64,000 nucleotides of DNA from Reyranella soli (GCF_007992495.1 NZ_BKAJ01000032.1:157631-221630); one strand, 5' to 3'. Counted from the first letter of the stretch, positions 27,250 to 37,176 are shown. Program-made: numbers and translations. The notes: generated by a model from the letters alone, not told the origin.

Positions 27250-28884
27250 TCACACGTCCTGTATGATCTGCCGCGCCTCATCCACGATGGTCTCGAGGTG
27301 TGCCTCGTCCCGGAAGCTCTCGGCGTAGATCTTGTAGACCGCCTCCGTGCCGGATGGGCGCGCCGCGAACCAGCCATTGGCGGTGACGACCTTCAAGCCG
27401 CCGATCGGGGCGTCATTCCCCGGCGCGCGCGTCAGTTTCCGAATGATCGGTTCGCCGGCAAGGTCGGATGCCGTGACCGCCTCGGGCGACAGCCGGGCCA
27501 ACGTCGCCTTTTGCTCCGGCGTCGCGGGCTCATCGATCCGGGTGTAATGAGCGGCACCGAATTCCTGCGTAAGCGTCTGATAAAGCTCTCCGGGATCCCG
27601 GCCAGTACATGCCGTGATCTCGGCGGCCAGCAAGTCCATGACCGGTCCGTCCTTGTCGGTCGTCCACACGCTGCCGTCGCGGCGCAGGAAGCTGGCGCCG
27701 GCACTCTCCTCGCCGCCAAAACAGTAGTCGCCGTTGAACAGGCCGGGTGCGAACCACTTGAATCCGACGGGCACCTCGGACAAGCGCCGGCCGCGCTTCT
27801 GCACGACCCGGTCGATCATGCTGCTGCTGACAAGGGTCTTGCCGATTGCGGCCGATGGCGACCAGCGGGGCCGGTGGGTCAGCAGATAGTCGATGGCCAC
27901 CGCCAAATAGTGGTTGGGGTTCATCAGGCCGGCACTTGGCGTGACGATGCCGTGCCGATCGGAATCCGGGTCGTTGGCGAAGGCGAGTTGATAGCGGTCC
28001 TTGAGGCTGACGAGCCGGGCCATGGCGTATGGACTCGAGCAGTCCATCCGGATGACGCCGTCATGGTCGACGGTCATGAATGAGAAGGTCGGGTCGATCA
28101 CTGGATTGGTGACGACAATGTCGAGGCCGTAGAGCCGGTTGATGGGTTCCCAATACGCCAGCGCCGCGCCGCCAAGCGGGTCAACGGCAAGCGACAGCCG
28201 GGCGTTACGCACTGCGTCCATGTCGATGACATGTCGAAGGTCGTCGATATAGGGCGTCATCAGATCGCGCTGACGCGTCGTCTCCGCGGCGACCGCAACG
28301 GCAAACGCGACGCGCCGGACACCGGCATTGCCGGCAAGCAGCAACTCGTTCGCCCGGCGCTCGATCCACTGCGTCACGTCGGTGTCGGCCGGCCCGCCGT
28401 TGGTCGGATTGTACTTGAACCCGCCGTCCTCCGGCGGATTGTGCGAGGGCGTAATGACGATGCCGTCGGCGAGCCGGTCGTTCCGCCCCCGATTGTGGGT
28501 CAGGATGGCGTGCGAGATCACCGGCGTCGGCGTGAAGCCATCGTCGCGCTGGATGACGGCCTCGACATTATTGGCCGCCAGCACCTCGAGCGTCGTGCAT
28601 TGCGCCGGGTTCGACAGCGCGTGCGTGTCCTTGCCGACGAACAGCGGGCCGGTCACGGAGTGCGCCTGCCGGTAGTCGCAGATCGCCTGCGTGATGGCCA
28701 GGATATGGGCCTCCGTGAACGAGCCGCGCAGCGAGGATCCGCGATGCCCGCTGGTGCCGAAGCTCACACGCTGCGCCGGATCCGCCGGATCCGGTCGCGC
28801 GGCAAAATACTCCCGTTCCAGCCGGCCGAGATCGACCAGCATCTCCTTCGTGGCCGGCTTGCCGGCGAGGGGTGACAGGGCCAT
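27250..28884 (-). CDS. pgm: Phosphoglucomutase, alpha-D-glucose-phosphate specific
   Basis: A 544-residue enzyme interconverting glucose 1-phosphate and glucose 6-phosphate. The phosphoserine loop is [20 protein letters not shown], the metal loop is [12 protein letters not shown], the sugar loop [13 protein letters not shown], and the phosphate-binding loop [13 protein letters not shown]. The N-terminal [15 protein letters not shown] is typical of the E. coli Pgm type. It follows glgP by 12 bases, so both are one operon that channels glycogen glucose 1-phosphate into central metabolism. Confidence 0.97.
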   Translation of the reverse strand: MALSPLAGKPATKEMLVDLGRLEREYFAARPDPADPAQRVSFGTSGHRGSSLRGSFTEAHILAITQAICDYRQAHSVTGPLFVGKDTHALSNPAQCTTLEVLAANNVEAVIQRDDGFTPTPVISHAILTHNRGRNDRLADGIVITPSHNPPEDGGFKYNPTNGGPADTDVTQWIERRANELLLAGNAGVRRVAFAVAVAAETTRQRDLMTPYIDDLRHVIDMDAVRNARLSLAVDPLGGAALAYWEPINRLYGLDIVVTNPVIDPTFSFMTVDHDGVIRMDCSSPYAMARLVSLKDRYQLAFANDPDSDRHGIVTPSAGLMNPNHYLAVAIDYLLTHRPRWSPSAAIGKTLVSSSMIDRVVQKRGRRLSEVPVGFKWFAPGLFNGDYCFGGEESAGASFLRRDGSVWTTDKDGPVMDLLAAEITACTGRDPGELYQTLTQEFGAAHYTRIDEPATPEQKATLARLSPEAVTASDLAGEPIIRKLTRAPGNDAPIGGLKVVTANGWFAARPSGTEAVYKIYAESFRDEAHLETIVDEARQIIQDV

Positions 28885-28896
28885 GTCGCCCGGAGC

Positions 28897-31389
28897 CTAC
28901 GCGACCGGGCAGGGTTTGACGTGCCAGATTTCCCTCGCGTATTGCGCGATGGTCCGGTCGCTGGAGAACTTGCCCGAGCTCGCGACATTGAGGATCGCCT
29001 TGCGAGCCCATGCCTCGCGATCCGCGTACAGCGAGCACAGCGCCCGGTCCGCCTCCAGATAGGCGGTCAGGTCCGCGAGATGCATGTAGTGGTCGCCGTG
29101 TTTCAGCAGCGTGTCGTGCAGCAAGCGGAAGGCCCCGCGCTCGTTCCGACTGAAGTAGTCGCTGGCGATCAGGTCGAGCGCGGCCCGCGTCTCGGTGTCG
29201 TTCTCGTAATGCCAGTACGGGCTGTACCAGCCGCGACTGTCGACGACCTGCTGCGCGGTAAGCCCGAAGAGGAACAAATTCTCTTCGCCTGCCTCTTGCG
29301 CCATCTCGATGGTCGCGCCGTCCCGCGTGCCGACGGTCAACGCTCCGTTCATCATGAACTTCATGTTGCTCGTGCCGCTGGCTTCGAAGCCGGCCGTCGA
29401 GATCTGGTTCGAAACGTCCGCCGCCGGCATCAGCCGCTCGGCCAGCGAGACGCAGTATTCCGGGAGAAAGACGACCTTGATCCGTCCGCGGATCGCGGGG
29501 TCGCCGTCGATCGTGCCTGCCAGGTTGTTGATGAACTTGATGATGAGCTTGGCAAGGCGATAGGCCGGCGCCGCCTTCCCTCCGAAGAAGAAGGTGCGGG
29601 GCGCCATATCGAGAGCCGGGTTCGCGCGCAGCCGGTTGTAGAGCACGACGATCCGCAGGGCATTGAGCATCTGGCGCTTGTATTCATGGATGCGCTTGAT
29701 CTGGCAGTCGAAGATGCTGTCGGGATCGACCACCTGGCCCGAGGTCGATTTCAGCCAGTTGGCGAACCGCGCCTTGGCGTCGCGCTTGGCTTGCAGAAAG
29801 GAGCGGCGGAACGCGGCGTCTTCGGCGGCAGGTTTCAGCCGGGCGATCTTGTCGAAGTCGGTCGTCCAACCGTCGCCGATGGCACCGGTGATGGCGCCCG
29901 ACAGAGCAGGGTTGGCCAGAAGCAGCCATCGCCGCGGCGTGACGCCATTGGTCTTGTTGTTGAAGCGCTCGGGAAAGAACTCCGCCAGGTCGCGAACCGT
30001 CGTCGTGCGCAGGAGCTCGGAATGGATGGCGGCAACGCCGTTCGTGCTGTGCGAGCCGACGATCGCCAAGTTTGCCATTCGGACCTTGTCCTTGTTGTCC
30101 GGGCCTTCCTCGATCAGGCTCACGCGTTCCACGCGGGCCTCGTCGCCGGGATAACGACGGCGCACGTCGCTGAGGAAGCGATGGTTGATCTCGTAGATGA
30201 TCTCGAGGTGTCGCGGCAGCATCTGCTGGAAGTAGCGCAGCGGCCACTTCTCCAGCGCCTCGGGCAACAGCGTGTGGTTCGTGTAGGCCAAGGTCCGCTG
30301 CGTGAGGCCCCACGATTGTTCCCAGTCGAGGTGCGCCTCGTCGAGCAGGATGCGCATCAGTTCCGGCACCGCCAGAGTGGGATGGGTATCGTTGAGCTGG
30401 ATAGCAACCTTGTCGGGAAGCAGATTCCAGTCGCGGTTGTCGCGACGGAAGCGCCGCACCAGGTCGGCCAGCGAACAGGCGACCAGGAAGTATTCCTGTG
30501 CAAAGCGCAGACCTTGCCCCATCTCGGTCGAGTCGTCCGGGTAGAGAACGCGGGTCAGCGTCTGCGCCGCGATGCCGCCGACCAGGGCGCCCACGAAGTC
30601 GCCTGAGCTGAATTCCTGGAAGTCGAACGCGTCTTGTGCTGTCGCGCTCCACAGCCGCAGGCTGTTGATCGTCTTGCCGCCAAAGCCGACCACGGGCCGG
30701 TCGTACGGAATGCCGATCAGGGTCGAGGGCCGATTGGCGACGATCTGCAGGCCGCCCCTATGCATCTCGAAGGTGCAGCCAAGCGCGACCTCGACGAACT
30801 GGCTGCGGCGCGAGACTTCCCAGGGATCCTGCCGGCGCAACCAGCCGTCCGGATGCTCGCGCTGCCAGCCGCGTTCGATCGATTGACGGAACATGCCGTA
30901 CTCGTAGCGCAGCCCGTAGCCCATCGCCGGAAGCTGCATGGTCGCCATCGAATCGAGGAAGCACGCGGCCAGCCGACCGAGGCCGCCATTGCCGAGCCCG
31001 GCATCGGGTTCCTGCTCGACCAGGCCGAGCCAGTCCAGGCCGCCCTCGTGCGCCGTGCGCTCGATGAACGGTTTCAGCATCAGGTTCATGACATTGTTCG
31101 CGAGCGACCGGCCGATCAGGAACTCCATCGACATGTAGTAGATGCGCTTGGGGTTCTGCTGATCGTAGGTGCGCTGGGTCTCGATCCAGCGCCGGGAGAG
31201 GAGGTCGCGCACCGAGCGGGCGAGAGCCTCGAAGCGCTGCCGATCGTAGGCGGTGGACGGTTCGACCACGGCATCGGACAGCAGATGACGCTCGAATAGC
31301 GCATCCGGTCGACCGGAAAACGGAACGGAGCCGAATTCGTGACGTGCCGGCTGCTCCGGCTTCGCGCTCACGCTGGTGGCCTCGTTCAT
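28897..31389 (-). CDS. glgP: Glycogen/alpha-glucan phosphorylase
   Basis: An 830-residue pyridoxal-phosphate enzyme releasing glucose 1-phosphate from glycogen or maltodextrin. Characteristic segments are MEFLIGRSLANNVMNL, GNGGLGRLAACFLDSMA, QLNDTHPTLAVPELMRIL, the NNKTNGVTPRRWLLLANP region, IKRIHEYKRQMLNAL and the PLP-lysine segment EASGTSNMKFMMNGALTVGT. AGGAGAG precedes the ATG. It is divergent from zwf, with which it shares a 250-bp gap. Confidence 0.97.
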   Translation of the reverse strand: MNEATSVSAKPEQPARHEFGSVPFSGRPDALFERHLLSDAVVEPSTAYDRQRFEALARSVRDLLSRRWIETQRTYDQQNPKRIYYMSMEFLIGRSLANNVMNLMLKPFIERTAHEGGLDWLGLVEQEPDAGLGNGGLGRLAACFLDSMATMQLPAMGYGLRYEYGMFRQSIERGWQREHPDGWLRRQDPWEVSRRSQFVEVALGCTFEMHRGGLQIVANRPSTLIGIPYDRPVVGFGGKTINSLRLWSATAQDAFDFQEFSSGDFVGALVGGIAAQTLTRVLYPDDSTEMGQGLRFAQEYFLVACSLADLVRRFRRDNRDWNLLPDKVAIQLNDTHPTLAVPELMRILLDEAHLDWEQSWGLTQRTLAYTNHTLLPEALEKWPLRYFQQMLPRHLEIIYEINHRFLSDVRRRYPGDEARVERVSLIEEGPDNKDKVRMANLAIVGSHSTNGVAAIHSELLRTTTVRDLAEFFPERFNNKTNGVTPRRWLLLANPALSGAITGAIGDGWTTDFDKIARLKPAAEDAAFRRSFLQAKRDAKARFANWLKSTSGQVVDPDSIFDCQIKRIHEYKRQMLNALRIVVLYNRLRANPALDMAPRTFFFGGKAAPAYRLAKLIIKFINNLAGTIDGDPAIRGRIKVVFLPEYCVSLAERLMPAADVSNQISTAGFEASGTSNMKFMMNGALTVGTRDGATIEMAQEAGEENLFLFGLTAQQVVDSRGWYSPYWHYENDTETRAALDLIASDYFSRNERGAFRLLHDTLLKHGDHYMHLADLTAYLEADRALCSLYADREAWARKAILNVASSGKFSSDRTIAQYAREIWHVKPCPVA

Positions 31390-31641
31390 GATGCTCTCCT
31401 GTAAGCTGTTTCGCCTGCAACTCTATTCGACGAGACGCCGGATGACGGTGACTACGAGGGGGCATCACCGCAGCTACATTGACGGTAACGTAAATGCGAA
31501 GATTCCATGAATTTTATGGTCTGCAATCCGATTGGGAGTCGGAAAGACTTGAAACGTGGAGGCGAAGTTGAACACGATCAAGCACCAAGTCAGTCGGCAG
31601 GGGCGGGCTGGCGAGCCGTTCTACGAAGCCCTGGAGTCCAC

Positions 31642-33108
31642 ATGTTGGCGAAGAATGCTTCAAAGGTCGGTCCGCGATATCCGCAGGTCGTCGTTCTCGT
31701 GGGCGCCACGGGTGATTTGTCGCGACGGAAGCTGTTGCCGGGATTGTTCCATCTCGTCAGTTCCGGCTTCATCCCGGCCTGCCGGATCATTGGCGTCTCG
31801 CTGGACGAGCTCGACGCTGACGGCTTGCGGAAGATCGCCAGGGAAGCGATTGATCAATTCTCCAGCCACAAGGTGAACGAGGCCGACTGGACCGCTTTCT
31901 CGGCGACCCTGGAATACGTTCCGATGTCGGCCGGCCCGGTCGCCCTGAAGGCCGCGGTCGATGCGGCCGAGGCTTCCCTGGCCGGCGAGAGCCGTCGCCT
32001 GCACTATCTCAGTGTACCGCCTGTCGCCGCCCTGCCGGCGGTGCGGCTGCTGGCCGAGGCCGGCCTTGTCGACCGCAGCCGCGTCATCATGGAAAAGCCC
32101 TTCGGCACCGACTTCGCCAGCGCGGTGTCGCTGAACGCCAGGCTGCATGAAGTCTTCGCCGAGGAGCAGATCTTCCGCATCGACCACTTCCTGGGCAAGG
32201 AAGCGGCGCAGAACATCCTGGCGTTCCGCTTCGCCAACGGACTGTTCGAGCCGATCTGGAACCGGAACTTCATCGACCACGTGCAGATCGATGTGCCGGA
32301 GACGCTGGGCCTCGGCACGCGTTCCGGCTTCTATGAGGCGACCGGCGCGTTCCGCGACATGGTGGTGACCCATCTGTTCCAGATCCTCGGCTTTGTGGCC
32401 ATGGAGGCTCCAACCTCCCTGGAGCCGGCGCCGATCAGCGAGGAGAAGAACAAGGTCTTCCGCAGCATGTCCGTGATCGAGCCGAGGAACGTCGTGCGCG
32501 GGCAGTACGCCGGCTATCGGTCGGAGCCGGGCGTCGATCCCGAATCGGACACCGAAACCTTCATCGCCCTGAAGTGCGGCATCGACAACTGGCGCTGGGC
32601 CGGCGTGCCCTTCTACCTGCGCACCGGCAAGCGGCTGGCCGAAGGGCAGAGGATCATCTCGCTGGCCTTCCGGGAACCGCCCAAGAGCATGTTTCCCGCA
32701 GGCTCGGGCGTCGGCGCGCAGGGACCGGATCACCTCACCTTCGACCTCGCGGATGCCTCGAAGTTGTCCTTGTCCTTCTATGGCAAGCATCCTGGTCCGG
32801 GCATGCGGCTCGACAAGTTGAGCATGCAATTTGCCATGCACGATACCGGCTGGATCGGCGACGTCCTCGAGGCCTATGAGCGCCTGATCCTGGATGCGAT
32901 GCGCGGCGACCACACGCTGTTCAACACCGCCGAAGGCATCGAGCGCCTGTGGCAAGTGTCGCTCCCGCTGTTGGAATCGCCGCCGCCCGTCCGGCTCTAC
33001 CAGCCGGGGTCATGGGGACCGATGTCGATCCACCAGCTCATCGCCCCGCATGCCTGGCGCCTCCCGTTCGAGAGGGGCTGGCGGGACCCCAATCGCACAG
33101 GCGCCTGA
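31642..33108 (+). CDS. zwf: Glucose-6-phosphate 1-dehydrogenase
   Basis: A 488-residue enzyme oxidising glucose 6-phosphate with NAD(P)+. The cofactor loop is VVLVGATGDLSRRKLLPGLF and the substrate/catalytic segment is RIDHFLGKEAAQNILAFRFAN with the usual His-Asp pair; EKPFGTD is also present. The longer frame from 31507 begins in the promoter region; ATG 31642 with CTGGAG upstream gives normal length. Together with pgm and glgP it can feed glycogen carbon to the pentose-phosphate or Entner-Doudoroff pathway. Confidence 0.96.
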   Translation: MLAKNASKVGPRYPQVVVLVGATGDLSRRKLLPGLFHLVSSGFIPACRIIGVSLDELDADGLRKIAREAIDQFSSHKVNEADWTAFSATLEYVPMSAGPVALKAAVDAAEASLAGESRRLHYLSVPPVAALPAVRLLAEAGLVDRSRVIMEKPFGTDFASAVSLNARLHEVFAEEQIFRIDHFLGKEAAQNILAFRFANGLFEPIWNRNFIDHVQIDVPETLGLGTRSGFYEATGAFRDMVVTHLFQILGFVAMEAPTSLEPAPISEEKNKVFRSMSVIEPRNVVRGQYAGYRSEPGVDPESDTETFIALKCGIDNWRWAGVPFYLRTGKRLAEGQRIISLAFREPPKSMFPAGSGVGAQGPDHLTFDLADASKLSLSFYGKHPGPGMRLDKLSMQFAMHDTGWIGDVLEAYERLILDAMRGDHTLFNTAEGIERLWQVSLPLLESPPPVRLYQPGSWGPMSIHQLIAPHAWRLPFERGWRDPNRTGA

Positions 33109-33180
33109 ACGAGCGAGAACCGCGACGCGCCACAGGCATGTTGCCGCAGGGGGATGCACCTTTCACGCTGAGGGATTAAG

Positions 33181-33300
33181 AGACTTCGTCCTCGGGGAGT
33201 AACCGTCCGCGCGCATAGCGGAGCTTGCGTCAACAAACTTGGCTACGGCCATGGCGCCAGCAGCGGACCGCAAGGTCCGAATTGGCCAGACCGACGACAT
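33181..33300 (+). promoter_or_regulatory. yybP-ykoY manganese riboswitch
   Basis: Three sequence blocks of this riboswitch class appear in order: CGGGGAGTAACCG at 33193-33205, GCGTCAACAAACTTGG at 33227-33242 and GGCCAGACCGACGACA at about 33284-33299. TCGTC (33186-33190) can pair with GACGA (33293-33297) as closing stem P1. The downstream gene is a UPF0016/GDT1 exporter, a known target of this riboswitch. Past the aptamer, CGACGAC can pair instead with GTCGTCG near 33333-33339, and ATCCCC (33304-33309) with GGGGAT (33322-33327), giving a switchable expression platform. Confidence 0.85.
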
Positions 33301-33366
33301 GGGATCCCCACTTCGGGTCGAGGGGATGTCGTGTCGTCGTGCAGCTTCGGCCCCCGGATTCGTTTC

Positions 33367-33930
33367 ATGGAAGCCATACTGACGTCGATCGCGGTCGTTG
33401 CGATCGCAGAAATCGGCGACAAGACGCAGCTCCTGGCAATCGTCCTGGCCGCCCGGTTCCGAAAGCCGATTCCGATTGTCCTGGGCATACTCGCCGCGAC
33501 TCTCCTCAATCACGCGGTTGCGGCCACGTTCGGCTACTTGATAGCCCAGTGGCTGACAGGCGAGACCTTTCAGATCGTTCTTGGTGTGGCCTTCATTGCC
33601 ATGGCCGCCTGGGCGCTGGTGCCCGACAAGCAGGAGGACCCCGGGAAGCGTTCCTCGCGCGGCATCTTTGTCGCGACGCTGATCGCGTTCTTTCTCGTTG
33701 AGATCGGCGACAAGACGCAGATCGCGACCTCGCTGCTGGCGGCGCAATTCCACAACGTCACGCTCGTAACGATCGGGACAACTGCCGGCATGATGTTGGC
33801 CAACGTACCAGCCGTCTATTTTGGCGAGGCAGTGACGAAGATCATTCCACTCAAATTCGTGCGGACCGCCGCGGCGTTGATCTTTGCGGCCATCGGGCTC
33901 TGGGTCGTGCTGGCTGCCGTTGCTTTATGA
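33367..33930 (+). CDS. UPF0016/GDT1 family cation exporter (manganese/calcium)
   Basis: A 187-residue inner-membrane protein with two homologous halves, each carrying the family signature: VAIAEIGDKTQLLAIVLAAR (~9-28) and FLVEIGDKTQIATSLLAAQ (~109-127). About six hydrophobic spans are visible. The family (TMEM165, Gdt1, MneA) moves Mn2+ or Ca2+ out of the cytoplasm. ATG 33367 places the first ExGDK(T) motif at normal distance. The manganese riboswitch upstream strongly supports a Mn2+ export role. Confidence 0.93.
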   Translation: MEAILTSIAVVAIAEIGDKTQLLAIVLAARFRKPIPIVLGILAATLLNHAVAATFGYLIAQWLTGETFQIVLGVAFIAMAAWALVPDKQEDPGKRSSRGIFVATLIAFFLVEIGDKTQIATSLLAAQFHNVTLVTIGTTAGMMLANVPAVYFGEAVTKIIPLKFVRTAAALIFAAIGLWVVLAAVAL

Positions 33931-34166
33931 GTACAGCCCTGCTTGAATTCCATTGCCCATGTGATCAGCGCTTCCGTCCGCCGCTCGTAATTCTCCGGCC
34001 GGGCGGGAAGCGTCAGCATAGGGAAACGCCGTGACCGCGCTGATCGATCGACCAGGTCGCCATACTCGACGATCCACTGTTCCACGCCGGCGCCACCGGA
34101 AAGGCCACGCGCTTGCGCCTATGGCGATTGCCCTGCTGTAAGCGCGTCGGCCGCTCTGCCGGCGCG
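33931..34166 (-). pseudogene. Probable decayed coding sequence
   Basis: A minus-strand stretch reads protein-like (VEQWIVEYGDLVDRSARSRR, then ENYERRTEALITWAMEFKQG) but has no start with a ribosome site, changes frame around 34090, and continues into the antisense of the exporter gene. I cannot name the family. It lies beside a truncated SorC regulator, so both may be remains of one lost locus. Confidence 0.35.
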
Positions 34167-34352
34167 TCAGTCCCTCACAGAAAATCGTGCCTCGGCGACC
34201 TCCTGGGCGGTGTAGCCGTCGGCTTTCAGTCGTTCGCGAGCGCGGTCGATGAAGTCTTGTTCGAACAGGGGAGCGTGGGTCATGTCCCACGCCATCGTGT
34301 AGGTTCGCACCAGGACGTCCCTCAGGAAGACGTCGACAATCTTGTCTGCCAC
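34167..34352 (-). CDS. Small protein of unknown function
   Basis: A 61-residue frame starting GTG at 34352 (MADKIVDVFLRDVLVRTYT) and ending EVAEARFSVRD. The composition is acidic and helical, and GADGYTAQEVAEA-like wording suggests a genuine short protein, but the ribosome site is weak. It overlaps the tail of the SorC-like fragment by about 30 bases. I do not recognise the family. Confidence 0.4.
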   Translation of the reverse strand: MADKIVDVFLRDVLVRTYTMAWDMTHAPLFEQDFIDRARERLKADGYTAQEVAEARFSVRD

Positions 34353-34819
34353 CGGCGCCTCGTCTCTCGCTGGAGGCTGCTTAGCGGCGATGGTTGTCGG
34401 TTGCGTGAAGCTTCTGCGTCGGTCTGGCGAAAGCCTGCGCGGCCCCTCAATTCAGCCGTCGATCCGCCGGCCCGGTCCTGGTCGTGATGTCCGCGATCTG
34501 AATTGATATCCGGCAGACCGGATCTGGAAATTGCTGCGTCGGCCGGCGGCGTCGGCACGACGATGGCGCGACGCAAGCCGAAGGCGGACTGCAGTCCGGC
34601 CTCGGGCTCGGCGCAGGCGCTGATCGGATCGTTGATCGTGATCTGCACGAAGCCGCTGGCGCGCGCGTCATTGAGGATGCGGTTGACGCACTTGCGCGTC
34701 GGGCCCAACCGCTGGGCGACCGCCTCCTGTGTCTGGCCTTCTTTGAAGTAGGACCAGCAGACCCGCGCCACGACGGCGCTGTCTTCCCTTTGGCCGTCAG
34801 CTTCGCTCTCGGACTTCAT
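34322..34819 (-). pseudogene. Truncated SorC-family sugar-binding transcriptional regulator
   Basis: The first ~85 residues are a normal SorC start: VARVCWSYFKEGQTQEAVAQ with RLGPTRKCVNRILNDARASG as helix-turn-helix, then FGLRRAIVVPTPP beginning the sugar-binding domain. After about 34560 the frame turns into arginine- and serine-rich nonsense and stops, whereas full members have over 300 residues. The effector domain is therefore lost by frameshift and deletion. The helix-turn-helix part could still be made as a short protein. Confidence 0.65.
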
Positions 34820-34915
34820 GTTTCCCCATATTCCCGCATCGGCGGCCCTCGACGGTCATAAATACGCAATGGCTCATTTGTACCACAACAGGGACAAATG
34901 TGTCGGAGGGGAATC

Positions 34916-36124
34916 ATGCGATCGATCTTGGCTTTGGGCGTCGTCGTGCTGACCGGGCTGATGGGCGCCGCCCAGGCGCAGACCGGCGACAAGTTCGTCG
35001 TCGGCGTGATGGGGGACCAGAGCGGCGTGGTGTCCGATGTCGGCGGCAAGGGCTCGGTGCTGGCCGCCCGCATGGCCGTGGCCGACTTCGGCGGCCAGGT
35101 GCTGGGCAAGCGCATCGAGATTCTGGTCGCCGATCACCAGAACAAGCCGGACGTCGCGTCGCCGATCGCGCGGCGCTGGTTCGATACGGAAAATGTCGAG
35201 GCGATCTTCGACCTGCCGCATACCGGCGTCGTGCTGGCGCTGCAGGACATCGCGCGCGAGAAGCAGAAGTCGCTGCTGGTCTCGGGGGCGGCGAGCGTGG
35301 AGATCACCGGCAAGTCCTGCTCGCCTTTCACCACGCACTGGACCGACGACACCTACGCGCTCGCCAACGCCACGGCCAAGGCGGTGACCAAGGGCGAAGG
35401 CGAGACCTGGTACTTTCTGACCGCCGACTACAGTTTCGGCCACGATCTCGAGCGCGACGCCAGCAACACCATCCGCGCGCTGGGTGGCAAGGTGCTGGGC
35501 AGCGCCCGCCATCCGCTGTCGACGCAGGACTTCTCGGCTTATCTGCTGCAGGCGCAGTCGACCAAGGCCCGGGTCATCGGCCTGGCGAGCGCCGGCGCCG
35601 ACACGGTGAACGCCATCAAGCAGGCCAAGGAGTACAAGCTCGACGCCAACGGCGCGCGGCTCGCCGCTCTCCACGCCTTCATCACCGACGTCAACAGCCT
35701 CGGCCTGGCGACGGCGCAGGGCCTGATCATCACCAGCGGCTTCTACTGGGATGCGACGGACGGCACGCGCGCCTGGGCGCGGCGTTTCATGGCCGAACAT
35801 GGCCGCATGCCGACCCGCGAGCAGGCCGGTGTCTACGTCTCGGTGTCGCACTATCTCAAGGCGGTCCAGGCCGTGGGCAAGGCCGACGCAGCGGCCATCA
35901 ATCTTGCGATGCGCAAGATGGCGGTCGATCGCTTCGGCGAGACGGCGAAGGTGCGTGACGACGGCCGCGTCATCTACGACATCGGCGTCTATCAGGTGAA
36001 GACGCCGGCCGAGAGCACCGGTCCATGGGACTACTATCGTCGCCTTGCCACCGTGTCCGGCGCGGATGCTTTCCGCCCGATCAACGACGGCGGCTGCGCC
36101 ACAGCGCAGAAGGCCGGCCAGTGA
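34916..36124 (+). CDS. Branched-chain-amino-acid-type ABC substrate-binding protein
   Basis: A 402-residue periplasmic protein. The N-terminus MRSILALGVVVLTGLMGAAQ with AQA cleavage is a Sec signal. The mature part is a Peripla_BP_6 (LivJ-like) fold: VGVMGDQSGVVSDVGGKGSV, LVADHQNKPDVASPIARRW and WYFLTADYSFGHDLERDA. ATG 34916 is preceded by GGAGGGG. No permease or ATPase is adjacent, so it is an orphan component. Its stop overlaps the start of the MetE-like gene by GTGA, indicating joint expression. Confidence 0.9.
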   Translation: MRSILALGVVVLTGLMGAAQAQTGDKFVVGVMGDQSGVVSDVGGKGSVLAARMAVADFGGQVLGKRIEILVADHQNKPDVASPIARRWFDTENVEAIFDLPHTGVVLALQDIAREKQKSLLVSGAASVEITGKSCSPFTTHWTDDTYALANATAKAVTKGEGETWYFLTADYSFGHDLERDASNTIRALGGKVLGSARHPLSTQDFSAYLLQAQSTKARVIGLASAGADTVNAIKQAKEYKLDANGARLAALHAFITDVNSLGLATAQGLIITSGFYWDATDGTRAWARRFMAEHGRMPTREQAGVYVSVSHYLKAVQAVGKADAAAINLAMRKMAVDRFGETAKVRDDGRVIYDIGVYQVKTPAESTGPWDYYRRLATVSGADAFRPINDGGCATAQKAGQ

Positions 36125-37176
36125 AGCCGCAGGTGTCCGGCGGCCCGATCCGGGCGACCATCGTCGGCAGCCTGCCCAAGCCCGCCTGGCTCGCCGTACC
36201 CAATATCCTGCAGGCGCCCTGGAAAGTGCCGACGGAGGATCTTCCCGAGGCGTTGGCCGACGCGACGCGGCTCAGCGTGGAAAGCCAGGTCGCCGCGGGC
36301 CTCGACGTCGTGACCGACGGCGAGCAGCGCCGGCGCCACTACATATGGGGCTTCCTCGACGGCATGGCTGCGGTCGACACGGTGAACCTGGTGCTCAAGC
36401 CGACGCGTGGCCAACGCTTCCGCGAGGAAGCGCCGGTGGCGCGCCTAGTCGGTGAGCCGGAATGGACAGGGCCGCGGCTGGTCGAGCATCTACGTGCCGT
36501 GCGCGCGCTTACCAAGCGGCCCGTCAAGGTAACCTTGCCGGGGCCGATGACCATCGTCGACAGCTTGCGGGACGAGGTCGGACGCCATTCGACGGCGGAC
36601 CTCGCCATGATCTTCGCCGATCTTTTGAACCGGGAGGCCAAGGCGCTGGCCGACGCAGGGGCGGCGGTCGTGCAGTTCGACGAACCCTGCTTCAACATCT
36701 ATCTCGATCAGGCACGCGAGTGGGGCGTCGTCGCCCTCGAGCGGGCCATCGCCGGCGTCGGCACCACGACGGGCGTGCACATCTGCTACGGCTATGGCGG
36801 CGCGGAGGTCAGCGACTGGAAAGCGGCCAATCGCGACTGGAGCCAATACGAGCAGAGCCTGGCGCTGGTGGCCCGCACCGACATCGACCAGGTCTCGGTC
36901 GAGACCGCGGCGGTCGGCGTCGACATCGGCGTGATCGAGTTGCTGCGTGGCAAGGACGTGCTGCTGGGGCTGGTCGATGTCGGCAAGGAGGCGGTCGAGA
37001 CACCGGAGGTGATCGCCCGTGGCCTGCGGCGTGCCCTCGACCACGTCGCGCCGCAGCGGTTGTTTGCCTGCACCGATTGCGGCCTGGTGCTGCGCAGCCG
37101 TGAGGCGGCCGCGGCGAAGATGCGGGCCCTGGCCGAGGGGGCGGCGATCGTCAATCGCGAGCTGGCGGACGGGTAG
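36121..37176 (+). CDS. Cobalamin-independent methionine synthase-like (MetE C-terminal domain) protein
   Basis: A 351-residue (beta/alpha)8 protein equal to the catalytic C-terminal half of MetE. Zinc ligands are seen in TTGVHICYGYGG (His and Cys) and LFACTDCGLVLRSR (Cys), with FDEPCFNIY in the usual substrate region and SLPKPAWL near the start. Single-domain forms use varied methyl donors or act on other thiols. GTG 36121 overlaps the binding-protein stop; the frame upstream lies inside that gene. The pairing hints that the imported compound is a methyl donor or sulfur amino acid, but this is inference. Confidence 0.85.
   Translation: MKPQVSGGPIRATIVGSLPKPAWLAVPNILQAPWKVPTEDLPEALADATRLSVESQVAAGLDVVTDGEQRRRHYIWGFLDGMAAVDTVNLVLKPTRGQRFREEAPVARLVGEPEWTGPRLVEHLRAVRALTKRPVKVTLPGPMTIVDSLRDEVGRHSTADLAMIFADLLNREAKALADAGAAVVQFDEPCFNIYLDQAREWGVVALERAIAGVGTTTGVHICYGYGGAEVSDWKAANRDWSQYEQSLALVARTDIDQVSVETAAVGVDIGVIELLRGKDVLLGLVDVGKEAVETPEVIARGLRRALDHVAPQRLFACTDCGLVLRSREAAAAKMRALAEGAAIVNRELADG

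Noticed and set aside
25660..28083. 807-codon open frame on the plus strand
   Set aside because: Out-of-frame overlap with emrB and then antisense to pgm; no family resemblance.
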